A stretch of 64,000 nt of DNA from Gp1-AA133 sp964641665 (GCA_964641665.1 CAZXKO010000019.1:1-64000); one strand, 5' to 3'; shown: positions 1 through 8,044, counted from the first letter of the stretch. Notes: generated from the sequence alone by a model not told the origin. Program-made: numbers and translations.

Positions 1-141
1 GAGATGGTGATGCCGGGGGACAACGTGAGCCTGGTGATCGAGCTGATCACGCCGGTGGCGATGGAGAAGGGGTTGCGGTTCGCGATCCGGGAAGGCGGCC
101 ACACGGTGGGCGCAGGCACGATCGCGGAGATTATTCAGTAG
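1..141 (+). CDS. tuf: Elongation factor Tu, C-terminal end (partial)
   Basis: The first 46 codons visible are the C-terminal beta-barrel end of EF-Tu, the GTPase that delivers aminoacyl-tRNA to the ribosome. The reading frame runs from the window edge to TAG at 139-141, with the hallmark MVMPGDN segment and the family ending FAIREGGHTVGAGTI. The start lies outside the window. Position directly before rpsJ is the usual str-S10 junction. The identification is secure; only the length is unknown. Confidence 0.97.
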   Translation, partial: EMVMPGDNVSLVIELITPVAMEKGLRFAIREGGHTVGAGTIAEIIQ

Positions 142-248
142 CTGTTGGCTGGTAGCCGTTGGTCGTTGGCAAGACTTGTTCGGCGGTGAGTGGGAGTGAT
201 GTGCACGAGTCAAGGGTTGCTAGAAGCTAAAGGCTAGCAGCTAACAGC
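141..248. repeat. Inverted repeat block between tuf and rpsJ
   Basis: An arm at 141-157 (GCTGTTGGCTGGTAGCC) is nearly the reverse complement of 232-248, two mismatches over 17 bases. Both arms are made of a short GCT-containing unit repeated with variation (219-253 has four copies). No gene is visible in the spacer. It is the first of many blocks of this design in the window. Confidence 0.7.
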
Positions 249-323
249 TAAAGCAGCGGCGTGCAGCTTGCCGCCAGTTCTTTCCTTCCGGAAATAGCCG
301 GGAGGGGTTAAGAGAGTGAAAAC

Positions 324-653
324 GTGATTGGAAAAGAAAGAATTCGCATCCGGTTGAAAGCGTACGACTATCGCATCCTGGACCAGTCCACGGGCGAGAT
401 CGTCGAGACGGCGAAGCGCACGGGCGCGCAGATCGCTGGGCCGATTCCCTTGCCCACGATGAAGAACAAGTACTGCGTGCTGCGGTCCCCGCACGTCGAC
501 AAGAAATCGCGCGAGGCTTTCGAGATCCGGACGCACAAGCGCCTGCTCGATATCCTCGAGCCGACGCAGCAGACGGTGGACGCGCTCATGAAGCTCGATC
601 TGCCTGCCGGCGTGGATGTGGAGATCAAGGCGTTCGGGAAAGAGCATAAATAG
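324..653 (+). CDS. rpsJ: 30S ribosomal protein S10
   Basis: S10 is a small-subunit head protein and, as NusE, also a transcription antitermination partner of NusB. The 109-aa product has the family start (IRIRLKAYDYRILD), the internal GPIPLPT turn and the RSPHVDKKSREAFEIRTHKR segment, and normal length. The start is GTG at 324, the only start giving the family N-terminus. First gene of the S10 cluster here. Confidence 0.97.
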   Translation: MIGKERIRIRLKAYDYRILDQSTGEIVETAKRTGAQIAGPIPLPTMKNKYCVLRSPHVDKKSREAFEIRTHKRLLDILEPTQQTVDALMKLDLPAGVDVEIKAFGKEHK

Positions 654-745
654 CTGTCAGCTCTCAGCCGTCAGCTTTCAGTGAAAGCAAGGCGGTGAAA
701 GGGTTGAGAACAGTACCCAGCCAATAGCGATTCGCCAAGCTGGGA
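654..745 (+). repeat. Degenerate AGCTCTCAGC repeat in rpsJ-rplC gap
   Basis: Positions 654-686 consist of repeated CAGCTNTCAG units (GTCAGCTCTCAGCCGTCAGC), the same family later found inverted in other gaps. No matching inverse arm is obvious inside this gap. The remainder up to 745 is not recognised. Confidence 0.55.
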
Positions 746-757
746 GTGGAGAAGGAA

Positions 758-1498
758 ATGGCAAAGGTAGCAGGAATTCTCGGAAAGAAAGTCGGCATGA
801 CGCAACTGTTTGACTCGAAGGGCGAAGTTCGCCCGGCGACCGTGCTGCAGGCCGGCCCGTGCGTGGTGACGCAGCACAAGACCGCCATGAAAGACGGTTA
901 CGAGTCGGCCCAGATCGGACTGGTCGAGTTTGTGAAAGAAAAGCGACTCACCAAGCCGATGCGCGGCCACTTTGCCAAGCATAATCTCCCACCAATGAAG
1001 TTCCTCCGTGAAGTCCCCCTTGAAATTGACGAAAAACCCGCCGAGGGCGCCGAGACCAATGGCCTGCAGGTCGGCCAGCGGGTGCTGGTAGACATCTTCG
1101 AAGGTGACCGCTTCGTCGATATCGTGGGCATCAGCAAGGGCCGCGGGTTCGCGGGCGTGGTGAAGCGCCATCATTTCGGTGGCGGCCCCAAATCGCACGG
1201 GTCGATGTTTCAGATCACCGGTTCGATCGGGTCTTCGGCATTTCCTTCCCGGGTGTTTAAAGGGATGCGGATGTCGGGGCACATGGGTACCGACCGCGTC
1301 ACGACGCGCAACCTGCGCATCCTGGGCGTGGACAAAGACGAGAATTTGCTGGTGGTGGAAGGCAGTGTGCCGGGCGCAAACGGCGGGTACGTCGTCATCA
1401 CCAAGGCCAAGAAGCCGCCAAGAGAGCGTCGCGGATTCGCCGGCGCGGCGACTGTGGATCCGTTGAAGGCAGCGAAGCGCGCGGCCAAGAAGGGCTAG
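758..1498 (+). CDS. rplC: 50S ribosomal protein L3
   Basis: L3 is an early-assembling 23S rRNA binding protein near the peptidyl transferase centre. The product begins GILGKKVGMTQLFD and carries the conserved loop with HHFGGGPKSHGS and GRMSGHMG-type residues (KGMRMSGHMGTDRVT). I chose ATG 758 over the in-frame GTG 746 because GGAGAAGG lies just upstream at 748-755 and the family begins MAK. At 246 aa it exceeds the usual ~210 through a basic C-terminal tail (KAAKRAAKKG). Confidence 0.97.
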   Translation: MAKVAGILGKKVGMTQLFDSKGEVRPATVLQAGPCVVTQHKTAMKDGYESAQIGLVEFVKEKRLTKPMRGHFAKHNLPPMKFLREVPLEIDEKPAEGAETNGLQVGQRVLVDIFEGDRFVDIVGISKGRGFAGVVKRHHFGGGPKSHGSMFQITGSIGSSAFPSRVFKGMRMSGHMGTDRVTTRNLRILGVDKDENLLVVEGSVPGANGGYVVITKAKKPPRERRGFAGAATVDPLKAAKRAAKKG

Positions 1499-1530
1499 CT
1501 GGGAGCTACAAGCTAGGAGCTAAGAGCTAC
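1497..1530 (+). repeat. GCTAGGAGCTAAGAGC repeat in rplC-rplD gap
   Basis: The whole 35-base gap is four variants of an AGCTANGAGCT unit. One variant contains AGGAG, but it lies about 15 bases before the rplD ATG, further than usual for a Shine-Dalgarno site. Confidence 0.6.
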
Positions 1531-1533
1531 GAT

Positions 1534-2268
1534 ATGGCAACCATCGATATCTACAACCTGAGCGGCGCTAAGGTCGGCACCCTGGATCTGGCCGACGAAG
1601 TTTTCGGCGCCGTGAACGAAGACCTGCTGTGGGAAGCGGTGAAACATTACCGCGCGGCGCAGCGGGCGGGAACGCATGCCACCAAGAACCGCTGGCGCGT
1701 TTCCGGTTCCGGCAAGAAGCTTTGGAAGCAGAAGGGCACGGGGCGGGCGCGTATCGGATCGATCCGCTCGCCTCTGTGGCGGCACGGCGGTACGGTGCAT
1801 GGGCCGCAGCCGCGCTCCTACGACTACACCTTCCCCAAGAAGAAGCTGCTGGGGGCATTGCGCTCGGCGCTCGCGTCCAAGTTTGCCGATGGCAAGCTGA
1901 TCGTGGTGAACGCGTTCGACGTGAAGGAACCGAAGACCAAAGGGTTCCGCGAGGCGCTCGACAAGTTGAAAGTCGAGAAGACGGTACTGCTGGTCGAGGT
2001 CCCGAAGCACGGGAATCGCAATCTCGAACTAAGCTCGCGCAACATCGAAGGCGCGGAACTGATTCCGAGCAACGAGGTGCATCCCTATCACCTGCTGCGC
2101 TACAACCAGGTGATCTTCACGCAGCCGGCGATCGAGCGGCTGCAGATTTCGCTGAAGGGTTCGGCTTCGAAACGGCAACATAAGACGGAGACGGGCGGGG
2201 GCGAGAAGAAGGCCACGCGCGTGCCGCGGCGCCGGACGCGGCATGAAAAAGCGGCGGAGGTGGCGTAA
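1534..2268 (+). CDS. rplD: 50S ribosomal protein L4
   Basis: L4 binds 23S rRNA and lines the exit tunnel; in some bacteria it also represses the S10 operon. The rRNA-binding loop (GSGKKLWKQKGTGRARIGSI) and the RHGGTVHGPQPRSY segment are clear. The protein is 244 aa against about 205 usually: the last ~40 residues form a Lys/Arg/Glu-rich tail (KRQHKTETGGGEKKATR onward). The stop overlaps the rplW start by one base. Confidence 0.97.
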   Translation: MATIDIYNLSGAKVGTLDLADEVFGAVNEDLLWEAVKHYRAAQRAGTHATKNRWRVSGSGKKLWKQKGTGRARIGSIRSPLWRHGGTVHGPQPRSYDYTFPKKKLLGALRSALASKFADGKLIVVNAFDVKEPKTKGFREALDKLKVEKTVLLVEVPKHGNRNLELSSRNIEGAELIPSNEVHPYHLLRYNQVIFTQPAIERLQISLKGSASKRQHKTETGGGEKKATRVPRRRTRHEKAAEVA

Positions 2269-2561
2269 TGAAATCGGCATATCAGATTCTTCGCCGTCCC
2301 GTGATCACGGAAAAAGGCCTGGCCATCAAAGAAAACGAGAACACGCTCGTGTTTCAAGTGGCCAAGCAGGCGACCAAGACGGAGATCAAAGAAGCCGTGC
2401 AGTCGATCTTCAAGGTGAAAGTGGACTCGGTGCGCACGGCGAATTATCCGGGGAAAGAACGGCGCCGCGGACGTTTCGCGGGCTATCGCCCGGACTGGAA
2501 AAAGGCGTACGTGCGGTTAAAGGCCGGCGAGAAAATGCCGGAGTACGCACAAAACCTTTAG
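2268..2561 (+). CDS. rplW: 50S ribosomal protein L23
   Basis: L23 sits at the tunnel exit and docks trigger factor and SRP. The 97-aa protein shows the typical start (YQILRRPVITEKG), the NTLVFQVAKQATKTEIKEAV core and the KVDSVRTANYPGKERRRGR loop. Start ATG 2268 is inside the rplD stop (TAATG), so the two are translationally coupled. Confidence 0.97.
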   Translation: MKSAYQILRRPVITEKGLAIKENENTLVFQVAKQATKTEIKEAVQSIFKVKVDSVRTANYPGKERRRGRFAGYRPDWKKAYVRLKAGEKMPEYAQNL

Positions 2562-2645
2562 TCGTTAGTCGTCGGTCGTTAGTCGTCAGCAAAGGTGGCG
2601 AACGATCGCAGCTAACGGCTAAGAGCTAGAAGCTAAGAGCTGACT
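2562..2645 (+). repeat. Two-family repeat block before rplB
   Basis: Positions 2562-2590 are GTCGTTAGTCGTCGGTCG-type units; 2610-2643 are GCTAACGGCTAAGAGCT-type units that run to within 3 bases of the rplB ATG. Two unrelated repeat families are juxtaposed, and no canonical AGGAG precedes rplB. Confidence 0.65.
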
Positions 2646-3473
2646 ATGGCCATCAAGACTTACAGACCGACGACGCAGACGCTGCGCTACCGCACGACCC
2701 TGGTCAATGACGACATCACGACCAACAAGCCGCACAAGCCGCTGGTCGAGCCGAAGCCAAAGACCGGGGGAAGGCGGAATTCGGGCGACACCACCAGCCG
2801 GTTTCGTGGGGGCGGGAACAAGCGGAAGCTGCGCCTGATCGACTTCAAGCGCGATAAGACCGGAATTCCGGCGACCGTGATCTCGATCGAATACGATCCC
2901 AACCGCTCGGCGCGCATCGCGCTGCTGAGCTATGCGGACGGCGAGAAGCGCTACATCGTGCAGCCCGACGGGCTGAAGATGGGGCAGAAGATTGTGAGCG
3001 GGCCGGATGCCGACATTCTCGTCGGCAACGCGCTGCCGCTGCGTAACATTCCGCCCGGCACCACCGTGCACAACGTGGAACTGCGTCCCGGCAAGGGCGC
3101 GCAGATGGTGCGCTCGGCGGGCGGTTCGGCGCAGCTGGTCGCGAAAGAAGGCGACTACGCCCTGATTAAGTTGCCTTCGGGCGAGACCCGCAAGGTGCTG
3201 CAGGATTGCATGGCGACGATCGGGCAGGTGGGCAATACCGATCACGAGAACGTCACGATCGGCAAGGCAGGGCGGGTTCGCTGGGCGGGTCGTCGTCCGC
3301 ATAACCGTGGCGTGTCGATGAACCCAGTGGATCATCCGCATGGTGGCGGTGAGGGCAAGACCTCGGGCGGACGTCACCCGGTGACCCCGTGGGGCCAGCC
3401 GACGCGTGGTTACAAGACGCGCAACAACAAGCGCACCGATGCATTCATCGTCGGGCGGCGCAAGAAATCGTAA
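2646..3473 (+). CDS. rplB: 50S ribosomal protein L2
   Basis: L2 is required for subunit association and peptidyl transferase activity. The 275-aa product has the expected length and the diagnostic C-terminal segment NPVDHPHGGGEGKTSGGRH, which includes the conserved His. The N-terminal RNA-binding domain (GRRNSGDTTSRFRGGGNKRK) is also intact. ATG 2646 gives the family start MAIKTYRPTT. No strong Shine-Dalgarno is visible; repeat units fill the upstream gap. Confidence 0.98.
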   Translation: MAIKTYRPTTQTLRYRTTLVNDDITTNKPHKPLVEPKPKTGGRRNSGDTTSRFRGGGNKRKLRLIDFKRDKTGIPATVISIEYDPNRSARIALLSYADGEKRYIVQPDGLKMGQKIVSGPDADILVGNALPLRNIPPGTTVHNVELRPGKGAQMVRSAGGSAQLVAKEGDYALIKLPSGETRKVLQDCMATIGQVGNTDHENVTIGKAGRVRWAGRRPHNRGVSMNPVDHPHGGGEGKTSGGRHPVTPWGQPTRGYKTRNNKRTDAFIVGRRKKS

Positions 3474-3506
3474 CTCGCCCGCATGCGGGGGAACGCCTCA
3501 AGCCTA

Positions 3507-3546
3507 GTTCGCTAAAGGCTGAGAGCTGAAAGCTGAGAGCTGAATT
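3507..3546 (+). repeat. AGCTGAAAGCTGAGAGCTG repeat before rpsS
   Basis: Three to four tandem GCTGANAGCTGA units fill the gap and end about 5 bases before the rpsS ATG. The last GAGAGC is the only purine-rich stretch in Shine-Dalgarno position. Confidence 0.65.
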
Positions 3547-3547
3547 T

Positions 3548-3907
3548 ATGGCACGTTCAACCAAGAAAGGCCCGTTTATCGACAGCCACCTGCAAGCCAA
3601 GGTGGATGGCATGAACGCGCGCAACGAAAAGAAGGTGCTGCGCACCTGGTCGCGGCGTTCGACCATCATCCCGGAGATGGTGGGGCACACGATCGCGGTG
3701 CACAACGGCAAGAAGTTCATCCCGGTGTACATCACCGAGAACATGGTGGGCCACAAGCTGGGCGAGTTCAGCTTCACGCGCTCCTTCAAGGGACACTCCA
3801 TGAAGGCGGCGACGGAAGTTGCCGCGCGTCCGGCGGGCGTACCGGGTGGGCCGGGAGCTCCGGTTCCAGCGACCGGTGCAGCGCCGGCGGCGCCGCCCAA
3901 GGCATAA
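3548..3907 (+). CDS. rpsS: 30S ribosomal protein S19
   Basis: S19 forms a head complex with S13 and contacts A-site tRNA. The core (MARSTKKGPFIDSHL, RRSTIIPEMVGHTIAVHNGK, GHKLGEFSFTRSFKGH) is complete by about residue 88. The product is 119 aa because of a ~28-residue Ala/Pro/Gly-rich tail (GVPGGPGAPVPATG), which is absent from most S19 proteins and is presumably disordered. Confidence 0.97.
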   Translation: MARSTKKGPFIDSHLQAKVDGMNARNEKKVLRTWSRRSTIIPEMVGHTIAVHNGKKFIPVYITENMVGHKLGEFSFTRSFKGHSMKAATEVAARPAGVPGGPGAPVPATGAAPAAPPKA

Positions 3908-3922
3908 AGGAGACACGCGAAC

Positions 3923-4399
3923 ATGGAATTTCGTGCTGAAGCCCGTTACATGCGCGTGTCGCCGCAGAAGGCTCGCCTGGTGCTCGAACTGATCAAGGGG
4001 CAGAGGGTGGAGGACGCCCGCAACACGTTGGCGTTCACGAAGAAGCGAGTCGCCGCGACGGTCGGAAAGTTGCTGCAGTCGGCCATCGACAACGCCAATC
4101 ACTTGAGCACCGAGAAGAACATCGATGTTGACCTGGACCAACTGTACGTGAAGAGTGCGGTGGCGAATGACGGTCCGCGCATGAAACGGATTCGTCCGGC
4201 GCCTATGGGGCGTGCGTTCCGCTACGTGCGGCGCATCGCGCACCTGGAGATTGTGTTGGCCGAGAAGAATAAGAGCGGTCAGTCGCTCGCGACGGTGGTG
4301 GACGAGGAAGAGAAATCGGCTAAGGCCCCGGCGAAAGCCAAGACCAAGGCATCGGCAAAGAAGGCGCCCGCCAAGAAGAAGAAAGCGGCGGCGAAGTAG
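3923..4399 (+). CDS. rplV: 50S ribosomal protein L22
   Basis: L22 lines the nascent-chain tunnel with its beta-hairpin. The conserved N-terminus (ARYMRVSPQKARLVLELIKG) and the RAFRYVRRIAHLEIVLAEK hairpin region are present. At 158 aa it is ~45 residues longer than usual, with a Lys/Ala-rich tail (KTKASAKKAPAKKKKAAAK). A good AAGGAG lies upstream of ATG 3923. Confidence 0.97.
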   Translation: MEFRAEARYMRVSPQKARLVLELIKGQRVEDARNTLAFTKKRVAATVGKLLQSAIDNANHLSTEKNIDVDLDQLYVKSAVANDGPRMKRIRPAPMGRAFRYVRRIAHLEIVLAEKNKSGQSLATVVDEEEKSAKAPAKAKTKASAKKAPAKKKKAAAK

Positions 4400-4439
4400 G
4401 TTTTTCGCTCCGGAGATTCCGGGGCAGATGAGAGGAACG

Positions 4440-5114
4440 ATGGGACAAAAAGTCCATCCTTACGGGTTTCGGCTTGGCTACACGAAGCCGTGGAAGTCGC
4501 GCTGGTTTGTCGAGCGAGATTACGACAAATTGCTGCTCGAAGACGTCAAGCTGAAGGCGGAGCTCAAGGACAAGCTGAAGTCCGCCGGCATCAGCGCGGT
4601 CGAGATCGAGCGTCCGGGCAATAAGATCCGGATCATCATCAAGACGGCGCGGCCCGGCATCATCATCGGACGCAAGGGCGCCGAGATCGACAAGCTCAAG
4701 CTCGAGCTCCAGAAGCGCACTTCCCGGGAAGTCTTTATCGATATCCAGGAAGTGCACAAGCCGGAACTGGACGCCCAGCTGGTGTCGGAATCGATTGCGT
4801 TGCAGCTTGAAAAGCGCGTAGGGTTCCGGCGGGCGATGCGCAAGTCGGTGGATTCGGCGCTGCGCTTCGGCTGCAAGGGAATCAAGGTCCGCGTCAGCGG
4901 GCGCTTGAACGGGAATGAAATCGCGCGCTCGGAATGGTATCTGCAGGGGCGGTTACCGTTGCACACGTTGCGCGCCGACATCGAGTACGGCTTCTCGGAA
5001 GCACGTACCACGTACGGCGTGATCGGCGTGAAGTGCTGGATTTACAAGGGCGAAATCTTTACGCAGAAAAAGCGTGAGACGCAGCCCGGAGCGGCGCCCA
5101 GCGGCGCGTTTTAG
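4440..5114 (+). CDS. rpsC: 30S ribosomal protein S3
   Basis: S3 lines the mRNA entry channel and has helicase activity with S4. The 224-aa product starts MGQKVHPYGFRLGY, contains the KH-domain loop (RPGIIIGRKGAEIDKL) and ends with the C-terminal domain (GVIGVKCWIYKGE). ATG 4440 is preceded by GAGAGGA; an open frame upstream overlaps rplV but is not conserved. Length is typical. Confidence 0.98.
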   Translation: MGQKVHPYGFRLGYTKPWKSRWFVERDYDKLLLEDVKLKAELKDKLKSAGISAVEIERPGNKIRIIIKTARPGIIIGRKGAEIDKLKLELQKRTSREVFIDIQEVHKPELDAQLVSESIALQLEKRVGFRRAMRKSVDSALRFGCKGIKVRVSGRLNGNEIARSEWYLQGRLPLHTLRADIEYGFSEARTTYGVIGVKCWIYKGEIFTQKKRETQPGAAPSGAF

Positions 5115-5152
5115 CGAATAGTCCGACGACGAACGACTAAGGGCTGATTCTT
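5115..5152 (+). repeat. CGACGAACGACTAAGGGCTGA repeat remnant
   Basis: The rpsC-rplP gap is a short run of GACGACNAACGACTA units, the inverse orientation of the GTCGTTAGTCGTC family. AAGGGC near its end may act as the rplP Shine-Dalgarno site. Confidence 0.5.
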
Positions 5153-5569
5153 ATGTTGATGCCAAAGAAAGTAAAGTACCGCAAGCAGCAGCGCGGCCGT
5201 ATGACCGGCAAGTCCTGGCGCGGCAGCCAGCTGGCTTTCGGGGATTTCGGTCTGAAGGTGCTCGAGCCGGGCTGGATCACCGACCGGCAGATCGAGGCGA
5301 GCCGCGTGGCGATGACGCGCTTCGTGAAGCGCGGCGGCAAGATCTGGATTCGTTTGTTCCCGGATAAGCCGGTGACGAAAAAGCCGGCCGAAACCCGTAT
5401 GGGCAAAGGCAAGGGTGCGCCGGATCACTGGGTTGCGGTCGTGCGCCCGGGCAAGATCCTGTTCGAGATGGAAGGCGTCACGTCGACAGAGGCCTCTGAG
5501 GCGATGCGTTTGGCGTCGCACAAGCTGCCGTTGCGGACGGCCTTCGTAAAGCGCGAGACCGCGCACTGA
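5153..5569 (+). CDS. rplP: 50S ribosomal protein L16
   Basis: L16 helps position A-site tRNA on the large subunit. The 138-aa protein begins MLMPKKVKYRKQQRGR as in the family and has RQIEASRVAMTRFVKRGGKI and GKGKGAPDHWVAVVRPG. Length is normal. It is followed 24 bases later by rpmC. Confidence 0.98.
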   Translation: MLMPKKVKYRKQQRGRMTGKSWRGSQLAFGDFGLKVLEPGWITDRQIEASRVAMTRFVKRGGKIWIRLFPDKPVTKKPAETRMGKGKGAPDHWVAVVRPGKILFEMEGVTSTEASEAMRLASHKLPLRTAFVKRETAH

Positions 5570-5593
5570 GACTTGAGAAGCGAGAATCGACTT

Positions 5594-5809
5594 ATGAAAG
5601 CGGACAAGATTCGAAACCAGACCGATGCTGAGCTGCAGGACCAGGAGCGACAGCTTTCGGACCAGCTGTTCAAGCTGAAGTTCCAGCTCAACATGGGCCA
5701 GACCGAAAGCCTGAAAAAGATTCGCGGCCTGCGCAAAGACATCGCCCGCGTGAAAACGATTGTCGGCGAACGTGCGCGGGGCGCTCAGGCAACCACGGAG
5801 AAGAAGTAA
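5594..5809 (+). CDS. rpmC: 50S ribosomal protein L29
   Basis: L29 is a small helical protein beside L23 at the tunnel exit. ATG 5594 gives a 71-aa product (MKADKIRNQTDAELQDQERQ) with the conserved FKLKFQLNMGQ and RKDIARVKTI helices. A TTG at 5573 would add seven non-conserved residues and is less likely. The stop directly abuts the rpsQ ATG. Confidence 0.95.
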   Translation: MKADKIRNQTDAELQDQERQLSDQLFKLKFQLNMGQTESLKKIRGLRKDIARVKTIVGERARGAQATTEKK

Positions 5810-6127
5810 ATGGCGGAAACAACACAGCACGTAGCTGGACGGCGCAAAGAAGTGGTCGGCGAGGTCGTCTCCAACAAGATGAAGAAGACGATCGTGGTGG
5901 AGGTGACGCGCAAGAAGTCACATCCGCTCTACGGTCGTGTCATCTCGACCGGCAAAAAGTTCTATGCCCACGACGAAAAGAACGAAGCGCATGTCGGCGA
6001 CGTGGTGCGGCTGGAAGAGACACGTCCGCTTTCGAAGCTGAAGCGGTGGCGTCTGAAAGAGATTGTCCGCAAGACGGCTCTGCTGCCCGAAGTGGCCGCG
6101 ATTGCCGATGTCGATGGAGCCCAGTAG
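5810..6127 (+). CDS. rpsQ: 30S ribosomal protein S17
   Basis: S17 is a primary 16S rRNA binding OB-fold protein. The core (VVSNKMKKTIVVEVTRKKSH, HDEKNEAHVGDVVRLEETRPLSK) is intact. At 105 aa it has a ~10-residue N-terminal extension and a longer C-terminus than the 84-90 aa norm. It starts immediately after rpmC with no spacer. Confidence 0.97.
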   Translation: MAETTQHVAGRRKEVVGEVVSNKMKKTIVVEVTRKKSHPLYGRVISTGKKFYAHDEKNEAHVGDVVRLEETRPLSKLKRWRLKEIVRKTALLPEVAAIADVDGAQ

Positions 6128-6158
6128 CGGCTTCATGACCACACAGGGAGATTGAGAT

Positions 6159-6530
6159 ATGGCCGTGATGATGAGAACGATGCTCGAGGTGGCCGATAAT
6201 TCCGGCGCCCGCAAGCTGCAGATGATCCTGCCGCTCGGCGGCTCGACGGGGTTACGCGCCGGGCTCGGCGATGTGATCACCGCCAGCGTGAAGGAAGCCG
6301 CGCCCGACGGCCAGGTGCAGAAGGGCAAAGTGGTGAAGGCGGTTATCGTCCGCACCCGCAAAGAGCATCGCCGCCGCGACGGCACCTACATCCGCTTTGA
6401 CCAGAACGCTGCCGTTCTGATTAACGAAACCGGCGAGCCGGTAGGGACGCGCGTTTTCGGGCCTGTCGCCCGCGAGCTGCGCGAAAAGAAATTCTTGAAG
6501 ATCGTTTCGCTGGCGCCGGAAGTGCTTTAA
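6159..6530 (+). CDS. rplN: 50S ribosomal protein L14
   Basis: L14 is at the subunit interface (bridge B8). The 123-aa protein has the family pattern: LEVADNSGARK, KGKVVKAVIVRTRKE, RFDQNAAVLIN, GTRVFGPVARELREK. A GGGAG lies before ATG 6159. The last gene before an inverted-repeat gap. Confidence 0.98.
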   Translation: MAVMMRTMLEVADNSGARKLQMILPLGGSTGLRAGLGDVITASVKEAAPDGQVQKGKVVKAVIVRTRKEHRRRDGTYIRFDQNAAVLINETGEPVGTRVFGPVARELREKKFLKIVSLAPEVL

Positions 6531-6540
6531 GACGCGTTTG

Positions 6541-6614
6541 AAGGTTTCAAAAGTCCCAAGGTTTCAAAGTGGGGCTTGGTTTTTGAAACCTTGAAACCTT
6601 GAAACATTGAAACC
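6541..6614. repeat. GTTTCAAGG / CCTTGAAAC inverted repeat block
   Basis: Left arm 6541-6569 carries two to three GGTTTCAAA units; right arm 6581-6614 is four units of their reverse complement (CCTTGAAAC). Folded, the arms give a long imperfect hairpin within the transcript between rplN and rplX. Confidence 0.8.
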
Positions 6615-6650
6615 TGGACGCGACAGCAAGCAAAGGCAAAGGTTTTGGAC

Positions 6651-6995
6651 ATGGCAAACGCAGCAAGCACGGCACATGTGAGAGTCGATATCCGGCGCAA
6701 CGACACGGTGAAGGTCATCACCGGCAAGGACAAGGGCAAGGAAGGCCGCGTGCTTCGCGTATTCCCCGCGGATCGCAAGGTTCTGGTCGAGCACGTGATG
6801 ATGGTGAAAAAGCACGTGCGCCCCAACCCGCAACGCCAGGTGCAGGGCGGCATCGCTGAGCAGGAGAGTCGTATTTCGATCTCCAACGTTCAGCTGGTGT
6901 GTGGAACCTGCGGCCCGGTTCGCATCGGACACGAAGTTCGCGGCGACCGCAAAGTGCGGGTCTGCAAGAAGTGCGGAACGACCCTAGATAAGTAG
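6651..6995 (+). CDS. rplX: 50S ribosomal protein L24
   Basis: L24 initiates large-subunit assembly. ATG 6651 gives a 114-aa product with the KOW motif (DTVKVITGKDKGKEGRVLRV) and a C-terminal zinc-ribbon-like pair CGTC...CKKC, found in many bacterial L24 proteins. A TTG at 6645 would add two residues. The ~8-residue N-terminal addition before VRVDIRRND is slightly longer than usual. Confidence 0.96.
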   Translation: MANAASTAHVRVDIRRNDTVKVITGKDKGKEGRVLRVFPADRKVLVEHVMMVKKHVRPNPQRQVQGGIAEQESRISISNVQLVCGTCGPVRIGHEVRGDRKVRVCKKCGTTLDK

Positions 6996-7103
6996 CTGCG
7001 AGCTTCGAGCTGCGAGCTTGGAGCAACCAGCGATAGGCAAATCTTGAGAAGGTGCTCACGAACCGGGGAAGATTGCTCGTAGCTCAAGGCTCGGAGCCCA
7101 GAG
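6995..7103. repeat. GAGCTTCGAGCTGCGAGC inverted repeat block
   Basis: Left arm 6995-7024 (three GAGCTNCGAGC units) is imperfectly complementary to the right arm at 7074-7103 (GCTCGTAGCTCAAGGCTC). The ~50-base spacer holds nothing recognised. The block separates rplX and rplE. Confidence 0.7.
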
Positions 7104-7137
7104 CAAACCCGAAACCGTGAGAGAAGGCGACTAAGCG

Positions 7138-7761
7138 ATGGCAAAAGATAGAGGCAAGAAGGGCAAGTCGGAAGCGCAGGAGCAGCGGGCGCCTGAGGTG
7201 GCGCGGCACAGCGCCAAGGAGAAGCCGCGGCTTCGCGCGCGCTTCGAAAAAGAAGTGGCTCCGGCACTGATGAAAGAGCTCGATCTGAAGAATCCGATGG
7301 CCGTGCCCCGGCTTCACAAGATCGTTGTCAACATGGGTGTGGGCGAAGCCACGCAGAACGCCAAGATCCTCGATCCCGCCGTCAACGAACTGGGCCAGAT
7401 CACCGGCCAGAAGCCGGTGGTGACGCGGGCCAAGAAGTCGATCGCGGCTTTCAAGGTCCGCGAGGGGATGCCGATCGGCGCCATGGTGACGCTGCGCGGC
7501 GACCGCATGTACGAGTTCATGGACCGGCTGGTCAGTGTGGTACTGCCCCGCGTGCGCGATTTCCGCGGCGTATCGACCAAGTCTTTTGACGGACGAGGCA
7601 ATTACACGCTCGGCCTGCACGACCAGTTGATCTTCCCGGAGATCGACTACGCCAAGGTCGACAAGATGAAGGGTATGAACGTCACCATCGTGACAACGGC
7701 GGGTTCGGACGATCAGGCGCGGACGTTGTTGAAGCACCTGGGGATGCCGTTCCGGGCGTAG
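7138..7761 (+). CDS. rplE: 50S ribosomal protein L5
   Basis: L5 binds 5S rRNA and contacts P-site tRNA. The conserved body begins near residue 32 (RFEKEVAPALMKE) and includes KIVVNMGVGEA, GQKPVVTRAKKSIAAFKVREG and GRGNYTLGLHDQLIFPEID. The product is 207 aa against ~180 because of a highly charged N-terminal extension (AKDRGKKGKSEAQEQ). The start ATG 7138 has no strong Shine-Dalgarno; a later start cannot be excluded. Confidence 0.96.
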   Translation: MAKDRGKKGKSEAQEQRAPEVARHSAKEKPRLRARFEKEVAPALMKELDLKNPMAVPRLHKIVVNMGVGEATQNAKILDPAVNELGQITGQKPVVTRAKKSIAAFKVREGMPIGAMVTLRGDRMYEFMDRLVSVVLPRVRDFRGVSTKSFDGRGNYTLGLHDQLIFPEIDYAKVDKMKGMNVTIVTTAGSDDQARTLLKHLGMPFRA

Positions 7762-7858
7762 AGCAGGTTTCAAAGTTTCAGAGTTTCAAAGTTTCGGCAT
7801 CTAAAGATTTGACTGAGAGCTGAAAGCTGAGAGCTGACAGCGAAAAGCTAGGAGCAAA
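7762..7858 (+). repeat. Composite repeat block before S14
   Basis: Positions 7765-7797 are GTTTCAAAGTTTCAGA units; 7811-7854 are AGCTGAAAGCTGAGAGC units. The last unit, GCTAGGAGC (about 7847-7855), contains the AGGAG that sits 4 bases before the GTG start of S14, so a repeat copy supplies the ribosome binding site. Confidence 0.7.
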
Positions 7859-8044
7859 GTGGCAACAACTGCAAAACGAGTGAAGGACGCAAAGAAGCCC
7901 AAGTTCTCTTCGCGCAAGCATAACCGCTGCAAGATTTGCGGACGCCCGCGCGCCTACCTGCGCAAGTTCGGCGTGTGCCGCTTGTGCTTCCGCGGGTTGG
8001 CCTTGAAGGGAGAGATCCCCGGAGTTTCGAAGTCGTCCTGGTAG
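7859..8044 (+). CDS. rpsN: 30S ribosomal protein S14 (zinc-binding type Z)
   Basis: S14 is a small-subunit head protein. This is the short zinc (C+) form, 61 aa, with CKICGRPRAYLRKFGVCRLC giving the four Cys ligands and the conserved end GEIPGVSKSSW. The GTG start at 7859 is set by AGGAG at 7850-7854. A 154-base non-coding gap with no repeat I recognise follows before rpsH. Confidence 0.97.
   Translation: MATTAKRVKDAKKPKFSSRKHNRCKICGRPRAYLRKFGVCRLCFRGLALKGEIPGVSKSSW

Noticed and set aside
4212..4439. Upstream extension of the rpsC frame
   Set aside because: Overlaps rplV, Arg-rich and not conserved; ATG 4440 with its own GAGAGGA fits S3.
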